DNA from: Pseudomonadales bacterium
GTDB taxonomy: Bacteria; Pseudomonadota; Gammaproteobacteria; Pseudomonadales; Azotimanducaceae
Assembly: GCA_012103505.1 (NCBI GenBank)
Contig: WLWP01000001.1
Location: forward strand, 2,418,001 to 2,482,000
Direction: 5' to 3'
Length of the DNA stretch: 64,000 nucleotides
Under the pieces are notes generated by a model. The model saw only the letters and a list, made by a program, of their open reading frames with translations, ran no database searches and was not told where the DNA came from. The position numbers and the translations under genes are program-made. Shown piece by piece: positions 1 to 9,121 of this stretch; the first letter of the stretch is position 1, and every line of letters begins with the position of its first letter.

Positions 1-515
1 CTTGCGACAGGATGTAGCGAACGTGGTGCGGCTTGTTGATCTTCGCCGTAGAGTTTCGCGAGGCCCTCCGCAGTATGGTGGGCCATCAATTCATCGACGA
101 CCTTTTTCATCCCAACGGACAGTTCTTGGTACACTAATTCCTGGTTAGAAAATGCTGTCTCACCGCCAATTTCTGGCGCTTCTAGGGCGTACAGCATAGT
201 TAGCTTGGGCGGCTGAACGTTATAGGTCATGTCCGAATGCCAATGCTGGTTGACGTCTCGAGACTTACCTCTGTTGGTCAGTTCAATAATATTTGGATAG
301 TTTTCCAGCGCCATGTAGGGAAACGGAATTAACTCGCCAAACCGATTGGCAAAATCAATTTGATCCTGAGGCGTCAGATTTTGTTTTGGAAAGACCAGAA
401 CATGGTGCTCACAAAAGAGTCGATTGATTTCTTCAAAGACATCCTCACCCGATGATCGTACATCGACGTCTTCAACAACCGCACCCAAAGGCGCACTCAT
501 ACGTGTGACTTGCAA
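1..515 (-). CDS. TauD/TfdA-family Fe(II)/2-oxoglutarate dioxygenase, C-terminus cut by window edge
   Basis: About 171 codons are visible and the frame stays open to the left edge, so the C-terminal part with the distal iron-binding His is missing. The N-terminus shows the usual family opening (APLGAVVEDVD) and the first iron ligands as WHSD, His93 and Asp95 when counted from a TTG start. Family members oxidise a small substrate such as taurine or an aryloxy acid while decarboxylating 2-oxoglutarate; the substrate here cannot be told. TTG at 515 is preferred over ATG at 500 because AAGGGG lies 6 nt upstream of it and the conserved opening LQVTRMSAPLG begins there. It lies 13 bp downstream of the glycerol-dehydrogenase-like gene and is probably cotranscribed with it. 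Confidence 0.85.
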   Translation of the reverse strand, partial: MQVTRMSAPLGAVVEDVDVRSSGEDVFEEINRLFCEHHVLVFPKQNLTPQDQIDFANRFGELIPFPYMALENYPNIIELTNRGKSRDVNQHWHSDMTYNVQPPKLTMLYALEAPEIGGETAFSNQELVYQELSVGMKKVVDELMAHHTAEGLAKLYGEDQQAAPRSLHPVA

Positions 516-528
516 CCTTGTCCCCTTA

Positions 529-1724
529 TTACGTTCGCAGTGCCCGATAGGCGCCGTCGCCTGATTCGGCAAACACCGACTGTCCTAACTCATCGCCCGC
601 CAAGAGCCCTGACTTTACTTTTTCCGATGTCACGGCAAAGGGTAAATTTCCAAAAGCAACAAATCCCATCGCACCAGTGGTTACCGCCTCTAACCCATCG
701 TCGTCATTTCTGGCCATGCCATTTGTTCCAAAGTGATTGGCAGTCCGACACGAGCAAAGAATTCAGCAACGCGTCTCGCCTCAGTGACATCCCCCTCCAT
801 CATCAGCTGAGCAACGACACCCATGGCGACCATTTCTCCGTGTAAAAAATTTGCCTCAACCTGACCTACATTCGTGAACCCTTGGGCGTAGCCATGCGCA
901 CCCGCTAAGCCGCCACTTTCAAAACCAACCCCACTTAACAACGTATTTGCCTCAACCACATCCTCAAGGGCGCCGCTGACCGTCCCACTCGTCACATCTA
1001 GACTCGCTTGCTCGCCGTGCTCGTAGAGGATTTTTGCACACAGCTCTCCCAGTGCACCCGCTGCGAGTGTCGGTCGAGTACCCAATACAGTGCGCGCTTT
1101 CGGGTTCGCTGCGCATACGCGGGCTTCATACCAAGTCGCCATGGCATCACCCATACCTGAAACTAAATACCGAGCGGATGCAGCAGCAACAACAGAAGTA
1201 TCAACGACGACGAACACTGGATTTTCTGGAAAGAACTCAACGCCGTTCATGACGCCCTCGTCTGAATACATCACGGAAAGCGCCGAACAGGGAGCATCGT
1301 TGGAAGCGAGGGTCGGAACGATTACAACGGGCACACCTACCCGATACGCGACGCACTTACCCGCATCAACACTCTTACCGCCACCAACAGCGATCAAACA
1401 ATCGATACTGGCATCTAACAGAGCTCTGCTGTGTTTCTCGACTTCCGCGACTGAACACTCGCCTTCAAATACAGCCAGGACTGATTCTCCACCTGACTTG
1501 GCTATGCTCTCGATAACTCGCCCGGCCTCTGCATTGTGACCACGGCTAGAAGCCAGGACGCCGAAACGCCGACAGCCCAGCAAACTTAAATAGTGATGGA
1601 TTTGATCGAGCACACCCTCGCCTTGGATGTATTTTGGGGGTGCAATCATGATCCGCGGGCTCGCACCATCTAATCCATTGTCATTCAATGCATAGACATT
1701 ACCTGGAATAAACGCTTCTCTCAT
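529..1724 (-). pseudogene. Glycerol dehydrogenase-like (GldA family) iron/zinc alcohol dehydrogenase, frameshifted
   Basis: Family members oxidise glycerol or related polyols with NAD+. The first about 334 residues read cleanly: GGGKSVD (115-121) for the nucleotide, the substrate-site segment SNDAPCSALSV (141-151), and metal ligands Asp193 (GMGDA), His277 (GAHGY) and His295 (LHGEM). The frame then ends early, just after TLEQ. The next frame continues with GMARNDDDGLEAV to a stop at 529, which is the expected C-terminal domain. One missing base around 715-723 explains it and gives an intact length of 398 residues. ATG 1724 is chosen because residues further upstream are only translation of the 11-bp tandem repeat, whose last unit supplies GGGAGATCA as ribosome site. 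Whether the break is real or a sequencing error cannot be decided here. Confidence 0.85.
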
Positions 1725-1725
1725 T

Positions 1726-1834
1726 GATCTCCCACTGATCTCCCACTGATTTCCCACTGATTTCCCACTGATTTCCCACTGATTTCCCACTGATCTCCCA
1801 CCGATCTCCCACTGATCTCCCACTGATTTCCCAT
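1726..1834. repeat. 11-bp tandem repeat array, about 10 copies
   Basis: Units of GATTTCCCACT or GATCTCCCACT follow one another without spacer from 1726; the last is a partial GATTTCCCAT. The T/C variant at position 4 forms two blocks: C in the outer units and T in the middle ones, as expected from stepwise duplication. On the minus strand each unit is AGTGGGARATC, so every unit carries a GGGA ribosome-site core, and the one nearest the ATG at 1724 is correctly spaced for initiation. Confidence 0.95.
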
Positions 1835-1970
1835 CTTGCTCTTGCGGCGCCTATCCGTTTACCACTCGACCTGCCTTCCGACTTACCGCAGAACTCGCCG
1901 CGCTACCCTCGTTTAGTTGTGTTCCAACAGTAGGATCCATACCATCGCATGACAATAGGGGGAGTACAAC
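1835..1970. promoter_or_regulatory. Divergent intergenic region between the gldA-like/tauD genes and maoC-like gene
   Basis: These 136 bp must hold the promoters for both directions. No convincing -35/-10 pair or palindrome was found by eye. A strong purine-rich ribosome site (GGGGGAG) lies just before the ATG at 1971. Confidence 0.4.
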
Positions 1971-2825
1971 ATGCCTTTAGATACAGCCATTGTGGGTCAA
2001 TCCATTCCAGCCGAGCACCACACTGTTGACGCGCGATGGCTCATGGCTTATGCCGCCAGCTTGAACGACCCAAACCCCGCTTACATGGATACGCACGCGA
2101 ATTCTGTTGTCGGTCACCCTGTTTTTCCAGTCTGTGTTGAATGGCCTGTTATCCTCAACACGAGAGCGCTCGCTGGCAGTCAGTCGTTGACCGACGAAGA
2201 ATCAGCGCGGGGCGTTCATGCGGCTCACGATCTGCACATTCACGCACCCATCACAGCCGGGGATGAGCTCAGGACTGAAGCCACAATGATCGGCGTCAAC
2301 GCCATCAAACCAGGCGCGGCATACACAATGAAGCTCACCACGACTAATCAAACGGGTGTCGTGGTGGCTGAAACCTACCAATTGGGTATCTATAGGGGCG
2401 TTGAAGTTACCGGTGAAAGTGGATTTTCAGAGCATCCCCCCGAGCTACCAACTCGGTCGGATCCGACACAGGGTATCCGCTCAGAGATCTTTGTCCCGAG
2501 TGGTGCCGCGCATACCTATACGGAATGCGCACATATATGGAATCCCATCCACACAGATAAGGCAGTGGCTTTAGCGGCAGGGTTACCTGACATCATATTG
2601 CATGGCACTGCGACCTTGGCTCTCGCAGTTACCGCAGTTGTTGACAAACATGCGGACGGAGACCCTGCTCGAGTAACACGGCTTGGTGGCCGATTTGCCG
2701 CCATGGTACTCATGCCCTCAACCATCGTTGTGGAATCACACCGTGTCGACAACGTGGTTTCATACCACGTACTTACAGACGACGGTCAAACAGCAGTTAG
2801 CGCCGGCTTCGTCTGTCTCGACTAG
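1971..2825 (+). CDS. MaoC-like double hot-dog dehydratase/enoyl-CoA hydratase
   Basis: A 284-residue protein with two hot-dog halves. The C-terminal half carries the hydratase 2 signature NPIHTD followed by the ILHGT segment (roughly residues 185-210), where Asp and His do the catalysis in (R)-specific enoyl-CoA hydratases. The N-terminal half (about 1-140) resembles the MaoC_dehydrat_N domain and lacks that motif, as is usual. It probably hydrates or dehydrates an acyl-CoA in the cytoplasm; the chain is not predictable. GGGGGAG precedes the ATG. The stop lies inside a 15-bp tandem duplication. It is divergent from the dioxygenase/alcohol dehydrogenase pair, which hints at one catabolic cluster. 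Confidence 0.85.
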   Translation: MPLDTAIVGQSIPAEHHTVDARWLMAYAASLNDPNPAYMDTHANSVVGHPVFPVCVEWPVILNTRALAGSQSLTDEESARGVHAAHDLHIHAPITAGDELRTEATMIGVNAIKPGAAYTMKLTTTNQTGVVVAETYQLGIYRGVEVTGESGFSEHPPELPTRSDPTQGIRSEIFVPSGAAHTYTECAHIWNPIHTDKAVALAAGLPDIILHGTATLALAVTAVVDKHADGDPARVTRLGGRFAAMVLMPSTIVVESHRVDNVVSYHVLTDDGQTAVSAGFVCLD

Positions 2826-2843
2826 AACTGTCTCGATTAGAGC
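2814..2843. repeat. 15-bp tandem duplication at the maoC-like stop codon
   Basis: TGTCTCGACTAGAAC is followed directly by TGTCTCGATTAGAGC (13 of 15 identical), and then by a second small duplication, TAAGCAAGACC/TAAGCAGAAC. The gene's stop codon lies in the first copy. Confidence 0.8.
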
Positions 2844-2881
2844 TAAGCAAGACCTAAGCAGAACTTCCAAAAGAGATATCT

Positions 2882-4368
2882 ATGAACACCTTTTCTAACA
2901 TCCTCTTCAGATTTTTCACCTTTTTTGCGTTCTGTTTGGGAGGACTCTCCGCACACGCGGAGTATTGTCAGTCTCTTCTCAAGCTGAGTTACCCAGACGT
3001 GGCAATGTACGAAGCTAAATCGATTGCGGCGCCTGTGCCTCACTGCAAAGCCAAAGGTCTCATCGGTGGCAACATCAACTTTTCAGTCTGGCTTCCGAAG
3101 GAGTGGAACGGCCGCTTTGTTATGGGTGGCGCTGGCGGCTTTGTTCGACCAGAAGACAATCAAGCTTTGCGCCTCATAGGACCCTCTGTTCTAGAAGGTG
3201 GCTACGCTACCGCTTCGACGGATACTGGTCATCAATCTGATGGACTGGGCAACGACTGGGGGCTCAACGACTACGAAGCTATCGTGAATTACGCCTATCT
3301 CGCCATGCACAGAGCAGTCGTTTCAAGCAAGGCGCTCATAAGCGATCACTACGGTCGCCCGGCGGAGAAGTCCTTCTTCGTCGGATGTTCAAACGGTGGG
3401 CGTCAAGCGCTCCACGAAGCCCAGCGCTATCCAAATGACTTTGACGGGATTGTCGCGGGCGCACCGCCCTCAACTTTAGCGGTGTTGCCGCAAGTTTTCT
3501 GGCCATCACCCAAAAAATGTATCCCGACCCATACGACCTTGGCGCAGCACTTGTCACCCTCTCAGATCGAAAACTCCTAAGAGAAAAACTGTTAGCGGCA
3601 TGTGATTCGTTGGATGGTCTAACGGATGGCATTCTGCACAATCCCAACGCTTGTGATTTCGACCCCACTGAACTTACCTGCGCGCAGGGACAGGAAGATG
3701 GCTGCTTGGGCGAAGAAAAAGTGGCTGCAATCAAGATGGTGTACGACGGCCCAACCAACGACGAGGGATCACTTTTCTTTGGCTTTCCATTTGGTGCTGA
3801 GGATATCGAACAAAACGGTTGGGGAAGTTGGCTAACTGGCGGCGCTGCACAAGGCGTGCCCAATGCAGCCTATGCGTTCGGTACCGGCATCATGCGTAAC
3901 TTTGTCCACCATGACCCAAGCTGGACCCACGATACAACCGATTGGAATGCCTACCCCGATAGGATTCGACCGATCGCCAGCGTGCTAGATGCTCGCAGCA
4001 CTGATCTCTCAGAGTTTCGTGCCCAAGGTGGCAAACTGCTCATGTACCACGGTTGGGCCGATGTGGCACTCACGGCACATATGAGCACCGACTACATCGA
4101 GAAGGTCTATTCGGCCGACACCACCGCACGCGATGATGCCAAATTATTCATGATGCCAGGCGTTTTACATTGCGCAGGTGGGCCTGGCCCTAGCGTGGTC
4201 AATTGGTTGGCCGCACTCGAATCTTGGCATGCCACTGGAGATGCGCCGGATGAGTTAGCAGCGAGTTATCCGGACAAAGCAGGTGCGCGGAAGATCTGCG
4301 CCTGGCCGCGCCAGGCTGTGTATGATGGTGGCGATTCAGAATCACCAGAGTCGTTCACTTGTCGGTAG
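2882..4368 (+). pseudogene. Secreted tannase/feruloyl esterase family protein, frameshifted
   Basis: Family enzymes hydrolyse gallate or hydroxycinnamate esters of plant or algal material. A signal peptide (residues 1-26, ending SAHA) predicts export. The serine elbow GCSNGG (Ser about 170), the acid segment YHGWAD and the VLHCAGG histidine form the CS-D-HC motif typical of the family, with both flanking cysteines present. The reading frame breaks after VLPQVF at about 3495-3498: the four-T run should be five, after which LAITQKMYPDPYD continues in the next frame to 4368. Restored length is 495 residues, normal for the family. It overlaps the converging acyltransferase end by 14 bp. Real decay and sequencing error are both possible. 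Confidence 0.88.
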
Positions 4369-5455
4369 TCTTCAACCCGAACAGGAAGCGAGTTACGAGG
4401 AGTCGACGGGCAACGACTTCATAGATCAAGACAGAACCGAGTCCGGTTATAACCCCCAATAGCGCGACCTCGACGATTAAGGGCAAGGAGAGCGGCAAGA
4501 GCCAGTAGGCGGCAATTAAAAGCACTGGCTGGTGGACGACATAAATCGGCAACACAGCGTCGGTCAGATAACTTAATGCACGTGAAGAACGATTGAGGTA
4601 CGCGGCCGCGTAACCTGACAACGTGAGCACAACACTCCACCCATACAGACCGCTGACTGTTCCGTAACGTATGCCATTGGTATCGAGGAACCCGATCCGC
4701 CAACCTAGACCATCGCCAAGCTGCATCAGAAACAGAACCGAAGTGACCAAGAGAAGCAGGCGTCGCCTGTCTTCCAGCAGCTGCCAAATCTCACTGCGAG
4801 CCGCAAATACAACGCCAAACCCAAAGATGCCAAGCCAACGAAGATGATTCGCCCAATCATTAACAAAGTCTTGCGTGACCGGCGCCAACTCCTGAACTAA
4901 CGAGTTTGTGAACGCAAGCCATATGGCTGGAAGCATCAGTAGCGACCAGATAGGCAACCGCCATCGAACACGGTTGTGTATCACCGCGAACATCAGGACA
5001 TACACCAATAGATAGGCTAGAAACCAAAGATGGTCCCAAGTCGGAATGTCACGATTAGGGAAAGGCGCACCAGGTAGATAGGCAGACCACCAAAAGTCCA
5101 GATAACCAGGTTCGATATAGCCCTTATCCAGAAACTCCACATAAACCTGGGTCGGATTAAGGATCAGAATCCCGAGGAGAATGACGGGTACTAGCCGCTT
5201 GATCCTATCCACGGCGAACCCGCTCCGGCCCAGCTTCTCAATAAGAAACCGAGAGGCAACACCGGAAATGAAGAAGAGAAGTACCAGCCGCCACGCACTC
5301 AAGGAATTCATCACGAGTTCGAAGTTGGGGAAAATCCGCGGACTCTTGAGGTTATATCCCCAGGTGACGTACAGGAGTCCGACATGAAAGAGAATAAGTA
5401 AGGCGAACGCGATGACTCGCAGCCAATCTAGGAAGTATTTGCGTTCGCCTAACAT
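4355..5455 (-). CDS. Membrane acyltransferase, acyltransferase 3 (OafA/OpgC-like) family
   Basis: About 366 residues with some ten hydrophobic helices. The N-terminus (ERKYFLDWLRVIAFALLILFH) has the family opening with Arg and the catalytic-type His after the first helix; later RxxP-like and HLWFLAYLL segments also match. Family members move acyl groups onto sugars or other envelope molecules across the inner membrane. ATG 5455 is taken; a TTG at 5464 directly after the phosphoesterase stop is the alternative. It is immediately downstream of the phosphoesterase gene and probably cotranscribed. Confidence 0.85.
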   Translation of the reverse strand: MLGERKYFLDWLRVIAFALLILFHVGLLYVTWGYNLKSPRIFPNFELVMNSLSAWRLVLLFFISGVASRFLIEKLGRSGFAVDRIKRLVPVILLGILILNPTQVYVEFLDKGYIEPGYLDFWWSAYLPGAPFPNRDIPTWDHLWFLAYLLVYVLMFAVIHNRVRWRLPIWSLLMLPAIWLAFTNSLVQELAPVTQDFVNDWANHLRWLGIFGFGVVFAARSEIWQLLEDRRRLLLLVTSVLFLMQLGDGLGWRIGFLDTNGIRYGTVSGLYGWSVVLTLSGYAAAYLNRSSRALSYLTDAVLPIYVVHQPVLLIAAYWLLPLSLPLIVEVALLGVITGLGSVLIYEVVARRLLVTRFLFGLKTTDK

Positions 5456-5464
5456 CCAACACAA

Positions 5465-6073
5465 CTAAATTGAGAGATGTTCAATTCGCTCATGACCACC
5501 GTCGTGCAATTGGTACAACTCAATGGAGATACGACCGCCTCCTAACTCCATTAGACCCAATGTACCAAGCCGGGTTGATTGATTGTTCGGCAGGGTTGCT
5601 GACCCAGGATTCACATAAATGCGCTCATCAACATGATGAAGCTCTGCTAAATGGGTATGCCCGTAAATCACAATCCTTGGATCAAATGTGTCGAAGGCGC
5701 GACCTAACTTTTTCAGAAGCCGCTCGCTATTCGCCCGCGCAGGGGTGGGGAAGTGATGCCCGATGCCTACAGGTATCCCAGCAAGATTCCCAGTCCAGGT
5801 GTCTTTCAGCCGATGATGTTCGACATCGACATCGCCGTTGCCAGAGCTGACGAACGTTGGGGCGATGGTTTCGAGTTCGTCAATGACATCGGTCACGTGT
5901 AAATCACCCGCATGTAAAATGCAGTCAACCCCATCAAATGCAGCGTGCACTTGAGGCCACAAATTCGCGATTGTGCCAGGCATATGTGTGTCGGCGATGA
6001 GACCAACCCGCAAGGATTCAAATTCTGAAAAGTATGCTTCGACCAACCTGCTCCCATATCCGCAAGACGCCAT
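5465..6073 (-). CDS. YfcE/MJ0936-type metallophosphoesterase
   Basis: A 202-residue calcineurin-like phosphoesterase. All metal motifs are present in order: DTH (near 30), GDLH (near 56), GNGD (near 78) and GHTH (near 140), followed by the family's NPGSATLPN segment. Such proteins hydrolyse phosphodiesters with two Mn or similar ions in the cytoplasm; the natural substrate is unknown. The first about 20 residues before LRVGLIADTH are longer than usual, so an internal start is possible, but no better codon with a ribosome site was seen. Confidence 0.9.
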   Translation of the reverse strand: MASCGYGSRLVEAYFSEFESLRVGLIADTHMPGTIANLWPQVHAAFDGVDCILHAGDLHVTDVIDELETIAPTFVSSGNGDVDVEHHRLKDTWTGNLAGIPVGIGHHFPTPARANSERLLKKLGRAFDTFDPRIVIYGHTHLAELHHVDERIYVNPGSATLPNNQSTRLGTLGLMELGGGRISIELYQLHDGGHERIEHLSI

Positions 6074-6207
6074 GATATCGGAACCTGAGTAATCCCTCCT
6101 CTACTCAATCGATCGCGTTAACTCTAGTTGACAGAGCACCGTACAAGTCTGAGACCATAAGGCCATAACGGTTCGTGGGAGATGGACCGGAAAACTCGGA
6201 GGAATTT

Positions 6208-7317
6208 ATGCGAATTACAGATGTTGGTGTCACCGTGTGGGAGTGGAGTGACATTCCACCTACCCGTTACACACTCAATGCCAAGAGTTCTGATACACGC
6301 TCCACCCATATGGGTTTGGTGAGGATCAAGACAGACGAAGGTATCGAGGGTGAAGCCTTTCTAGGCTCTGCCTTGAGTAATTTGGGCGGGGATGCACAAC
6401 TCATCGTCGACCGATACAAATCCCTCCTGGTCGGGCAAGACCCTCTGAACCGTGAACGCATTTGGCAAAGCATGGCGGGATGGGCTATGGGCAGTGTTAT
6501 GCGCGTCATTGGCGCCATAGACGTCGCCCTGTGGGATCTGGCTGGCAAGGCCGCAGGGATCCCAATTCATCAACTCATGGGTTCTTACCGCACTTCAGTA
6601 CCTGCGTACGCGAGCTCAGCCGTCTTCGGCACCACCGAGGAGTACGCAGAGGAAGCCCTACGCTACAAAGAAGCTGGATGGAACGCTTATAAGATCCACC
6701 CACCGGCCGTAGCTGAGTGGGACATTAGGATTTGCGAGGCGGTCCGCGCCGCCGTTGGTGATGACTATCGCATCATGTTGGATTCGACTTGGTCTTATGA
6801 CTATCCAGATGCACTGCGCGTAGGTCGCGCCGTAGAAGACCTTGGCTTCTATTGGTATGAAGATCCGTTGCGCTTCGATGACCTGTATGGCTACGTAAAG
6901 CTCAAGCAGGATCTGAGAATCCCGATCATGGCAACCGAGATGCCGAGCACTGGTCCGACTGCCTATGCGCCTTGGATCATGCAGAAAGCCACTGACTATT
7001 TGCGCGGTGACGTTGCAATCAAAGGCGGCTTAACCTCATGTCTAAAGACCGCTCATCTGGCCGAAGCCTTCCAAATGAACTACGAAGTTCATCACGGCGG
7101 TAACTCACTGAACAACGTCGCAAATCTCCATCTCATTATGGCGATCCGTAATTGCGAGTACTTTGAGGTTCTACTGCCTGACGCCCTGCAAAAACACGGT
7201 CTCGTGCAAGACATTGAAGTTGATGCGAATGGTTTGGTCCACGCACCTCAAGGACCGGGACTAGGTGCCGAAATCGACTACGATCTCATCGAGCATAACA
7301 AGGTTGCCGACCTGTAA
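6208..7317 (+). CDS. Mandelate racemase/muconate lactonizing enzyme family (enolase superfamily)
   Basis: A 369-residue enolase-superfamily enzyme. After the capping domain (1-120) the barrel shows AYKIHPP (a K-x-H at the first base position), metal ligands Asp in IMLDSTW, Glu in WYEDP and Glu in ATEMPS, and a late His in VHHGGNS. These enzymes abstract the proton alpha to a carboxylate; many in this layout dehydrate sugar acids, but the substrate cannot be assigned. ATG 6208 follows CGGAGGAATTT, a strong ribosome site, so the 11 upstream codons are excluded. TTGACA at 6128-6133 could be a -35 box, but no good -10 lies at the right distance. It is the first gene of a three-gene operon. Confidence 0.9.
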   Translation: MRITDVGVTVWEWSDIPPTRYTLNAKSSDTRSTHMGLVRIKTDEGIEGEAFLGSALSNLGGDAQLIVDRYKSLLVGQDPLNRERIWQSMAGWAMGSVMRVIGAIDVALWDLAGKAAGIPIHQLMGSYRTSVPAYASSAVFGTTEEYAEEALRYKEAGWNAYKIHPPAVAEWDIRICEAVRAAVGDDYRIMLDSTWSYDYPDALRVGRAVEDLGFYWYEDPLRFDDLYGYVKLKQDLRIPIMATEMPSTGPTAYAPWIMQKATDYLRGDVAIKGGLTSCLKTAHLAEAFQMNYEVHHGGNSLNNVANLHLIMAIRNCEYFEVLLPDALQKHGLVQDIEVDANGLVHAPQGPGLGAEIDYDLIEHNKVADL

Positions 7318-8138
7318 TGATCGACCTTGCGGATAAAACTGCTTTCATCACAGGTGGTGCGAGCGGCATTGGTCTAGGTATGGCGACAGCGTTTGCCCAA
7401 TCCGACATGAATGTTGTGATCGCAGATATCAGCGCTGAACGCCTGTCTCACGCGGAACAGCAACTGCGGAAGATTACCGATCACGTACTTGCTTTGGAGG
7501 TGGACGCTACTGATCGTGCATCGCTAGAGACTGCTGCTGCACGTACCGAGGCCACCTTTGGTGCGCTCCACGTGCTCTGCAATAACGCCGGTATCGGTGG
7601 CGGTGGCTTGGTCCTTGAAACCTCTGAAGAACGCTGGCGACACACCCACGAGGTGAACTTTTGGGGACCGCTCAACGGGATCCAAACCTTTCTACCCAGT
7701 ATGTTAGATCACGGTGAGGAGGGACACGTCGTGAACACTTCATCATTTAGCGGGATCCAAGGTCATCATCACCAGTCCGGTTACGGCACGAGTAAATTCG
7801 CGTTGGTGGGATTGTCTGAATTTCTTAGGAACGATCTCGCAGAAACCAATATCTCAGTCTCCGTGTTGTGTCCCCATGTCGTCGATACCCCGATCTTTTA
7901 TCCGGATCTCGCACCAGACGACACCGAAGCAATTAGAGCCAAAAAAGAATCGCTGCCTTTCCTGGCAACCATGGCGGTCTCACCTGAAACCGTCGGACAA
8001 CAAGTGCTTCAAGGAATTCAAAACGACGAGCTCTACATCTTCTGTGATGGCGTCCAATCTCGCGCGATGCTCGAAACTCGGTGCGAAAACATGTTGGCGG
8101 CGATGGACCGCCAGTTTCCAAACAGGGAGGCGCAATGA
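7317..8138 (+). CDS. Short-chain dehydrogenase/reductase (SDR)
   Basis: A 273-residue classical SDR: TGGASGIGLG at 13-22 binds the dinucleotide, NNAGIG marks the central strand, the catalytic Ser lies in NTSSFSG, and YGTSK gives Tyr and Lys. The aspartate ending the second strand (VVIAD) favours NAD+. The start shares one base with the stop of the enolase-family gene (TAATG), so the two are coupled. It probably oxidises the hydroxyl of the same sugar acid or its product; this is inference from context. Confidence 0.92.
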   Translation: MIDLADKTAFITGGASGIGLGMATAFAQSDMNVVIADISAERLSHAEQQLRKITDHVLALEVDATDRASLETAAARTEATFGALHVLCNNAGIGGGGLVLETSEERWRHTHEVNFWGPLNGIQTFLPSMLDHGEEGHVVNTSSFSGIQGHHHQSGYGTSKFALVGLSEFLRNDLAETNISVSVLCPHVVDTPIFYPDLAPDDTEAIRAKKESLPFLATMAVSPETVGQQVLQGIQNDELYIFCDGVQSRAMLETRCENMLAAMDRQFPNREAQ

Positions 8139-9100
8139 ACCAACCCAAATACAATGTCGAGTGGCAGAGACTTCCCGACATGCCTGTCGCCAAATGGGAA
8201 CCTGCAAGCCTAGTTAAAGACGACAAGATCTATGTCTTAGGCGGATACGAGGACTACATCACTTCGAGTAAACGCCTTGACGTCTTTGATCCCAAGCACA
8301 GCACCTGGACCCGGCTACAGGATCTTCCTAGCGCCCTATCCCATGTGAACTTAGTCCCAAGCGACACTGGGTTTTGGTTTGCTGGCGGCATGAAAGACAA
8401 GGTTCACCCGGGGCTGGACCACATTATCGCAGAAGTCTGGCACTACGATATTGAACTCGATCGCTATGAGGCAGCTCCCTTATTGCCTGGGCGTCGAGGC
8501 GGTGGCGGCTTAGCCCGACTAGGTAGTCAGCTGCACTACATCTCTGGTCTGATGGAAGACCGAGACACCGATTCCCCAGATCACTGGGTCTTCGACCTCG
8601 ATCAATGGGCTCACACAGGGGATGCCCAATGGCAACATGCTGCGCCGCTTCCCGTACCGCGTAACCAACTGTCAGTCACGGTTTTGCACAACAAGATCTA
8701 TGCGATTGGCGGCCAGTTTAATCACGACAGTCAACAACTCGACCAGGCAAGGGTAGACATATACGATCCGGCTACCGATAGCTGGGAAGACGGTCCATCG
8801 CTGCCCTATGGCCATTCCCACTCCGAAGGTGCCACGTTTGTTCACGACGATTGTATCTGGATGATCGGTGGACACGGCACACCTGCAGGCGGCACCAAGG
8901 CGATGACTCCGGATGTGCTTGTGCTTTCAGAGCAAAACGAATGGGAACTTGCCTGTCACTTGCCTATGCCGCTTTCCTCCCCCGCTGCTGCGATCGTCAA
9001 CGATAGACTATATGTCGCAGGTGGCTGGGATCGGCGCATGGATGAAAACAAGAAATGGCTGTCGTCGCCAGAGGTGTGGATGACCGACGTACCTAAATAG
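8135..9100 (+). CDS. Kelch-repeat beta-propeller protein
   Basis: A 321-residue protein made of kelch repeats: KIYVLGGYED, GFWFAGGMKD, QLHYISGLMED, KIYAIGGQFN, CIWMIGGHGT and RLYVAGGWDR mark six blades. No signal peptide is visible, so it should be cytoplasmic. Such propellers include sugar-acid mutarotases and epimerases such as NanM, and an isomerase role would fit the operon, but no active site can be named. The ATG overlaps the SDR stop (ATGA), with GGGAGG as ribosome site. It converges on the ABC importer. Confidence 0.85.
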   Translation: MNQPKYNVEWQRLPDMPVAKWEPASLVKDDKIYVLGGYEDYITSSKRLDVFDPKHSTWTRLQDLPSALSHVNLVPSDTGFWFAGGMKDKVHPGLDHIIAEVWHYDIELDRYEAAPLLPGRRGGGGLARLGSQLHYISGLMEDRDTDSPDHWVFDLDQWAHTGDAQWQHAAPLPVPRNQLSVTVLHNKIYAIGGQFNHDSQQLDQARVDIYDPATDSWEDGPSLPYGHSHSEGATFVHDDCIWMIGGHGTPAGGTKAMTPDVLVLSEQNEWELACHLPMPLSSPAAAIVNDRLYVAGGWDRRMDENKKWLSSPEVWMTDVPK

Positions 9101-9121
9101 CTGCTGGGCAGTTAGTTGATG

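Noticed and set aside
510..845. Plus-strand open frame opposite the gldA-like gene
   Set aside because: The opposite strand shows a clear conserved family across the frameshift; this frame has none.
1725..1823. Repeat peptide (GNQWEISGKSV type) in front of the gldA-like protein
   Set aside because: It is merely translation of the 11-bp DNA repeat; the family N-terminus begins at ATG 1724.
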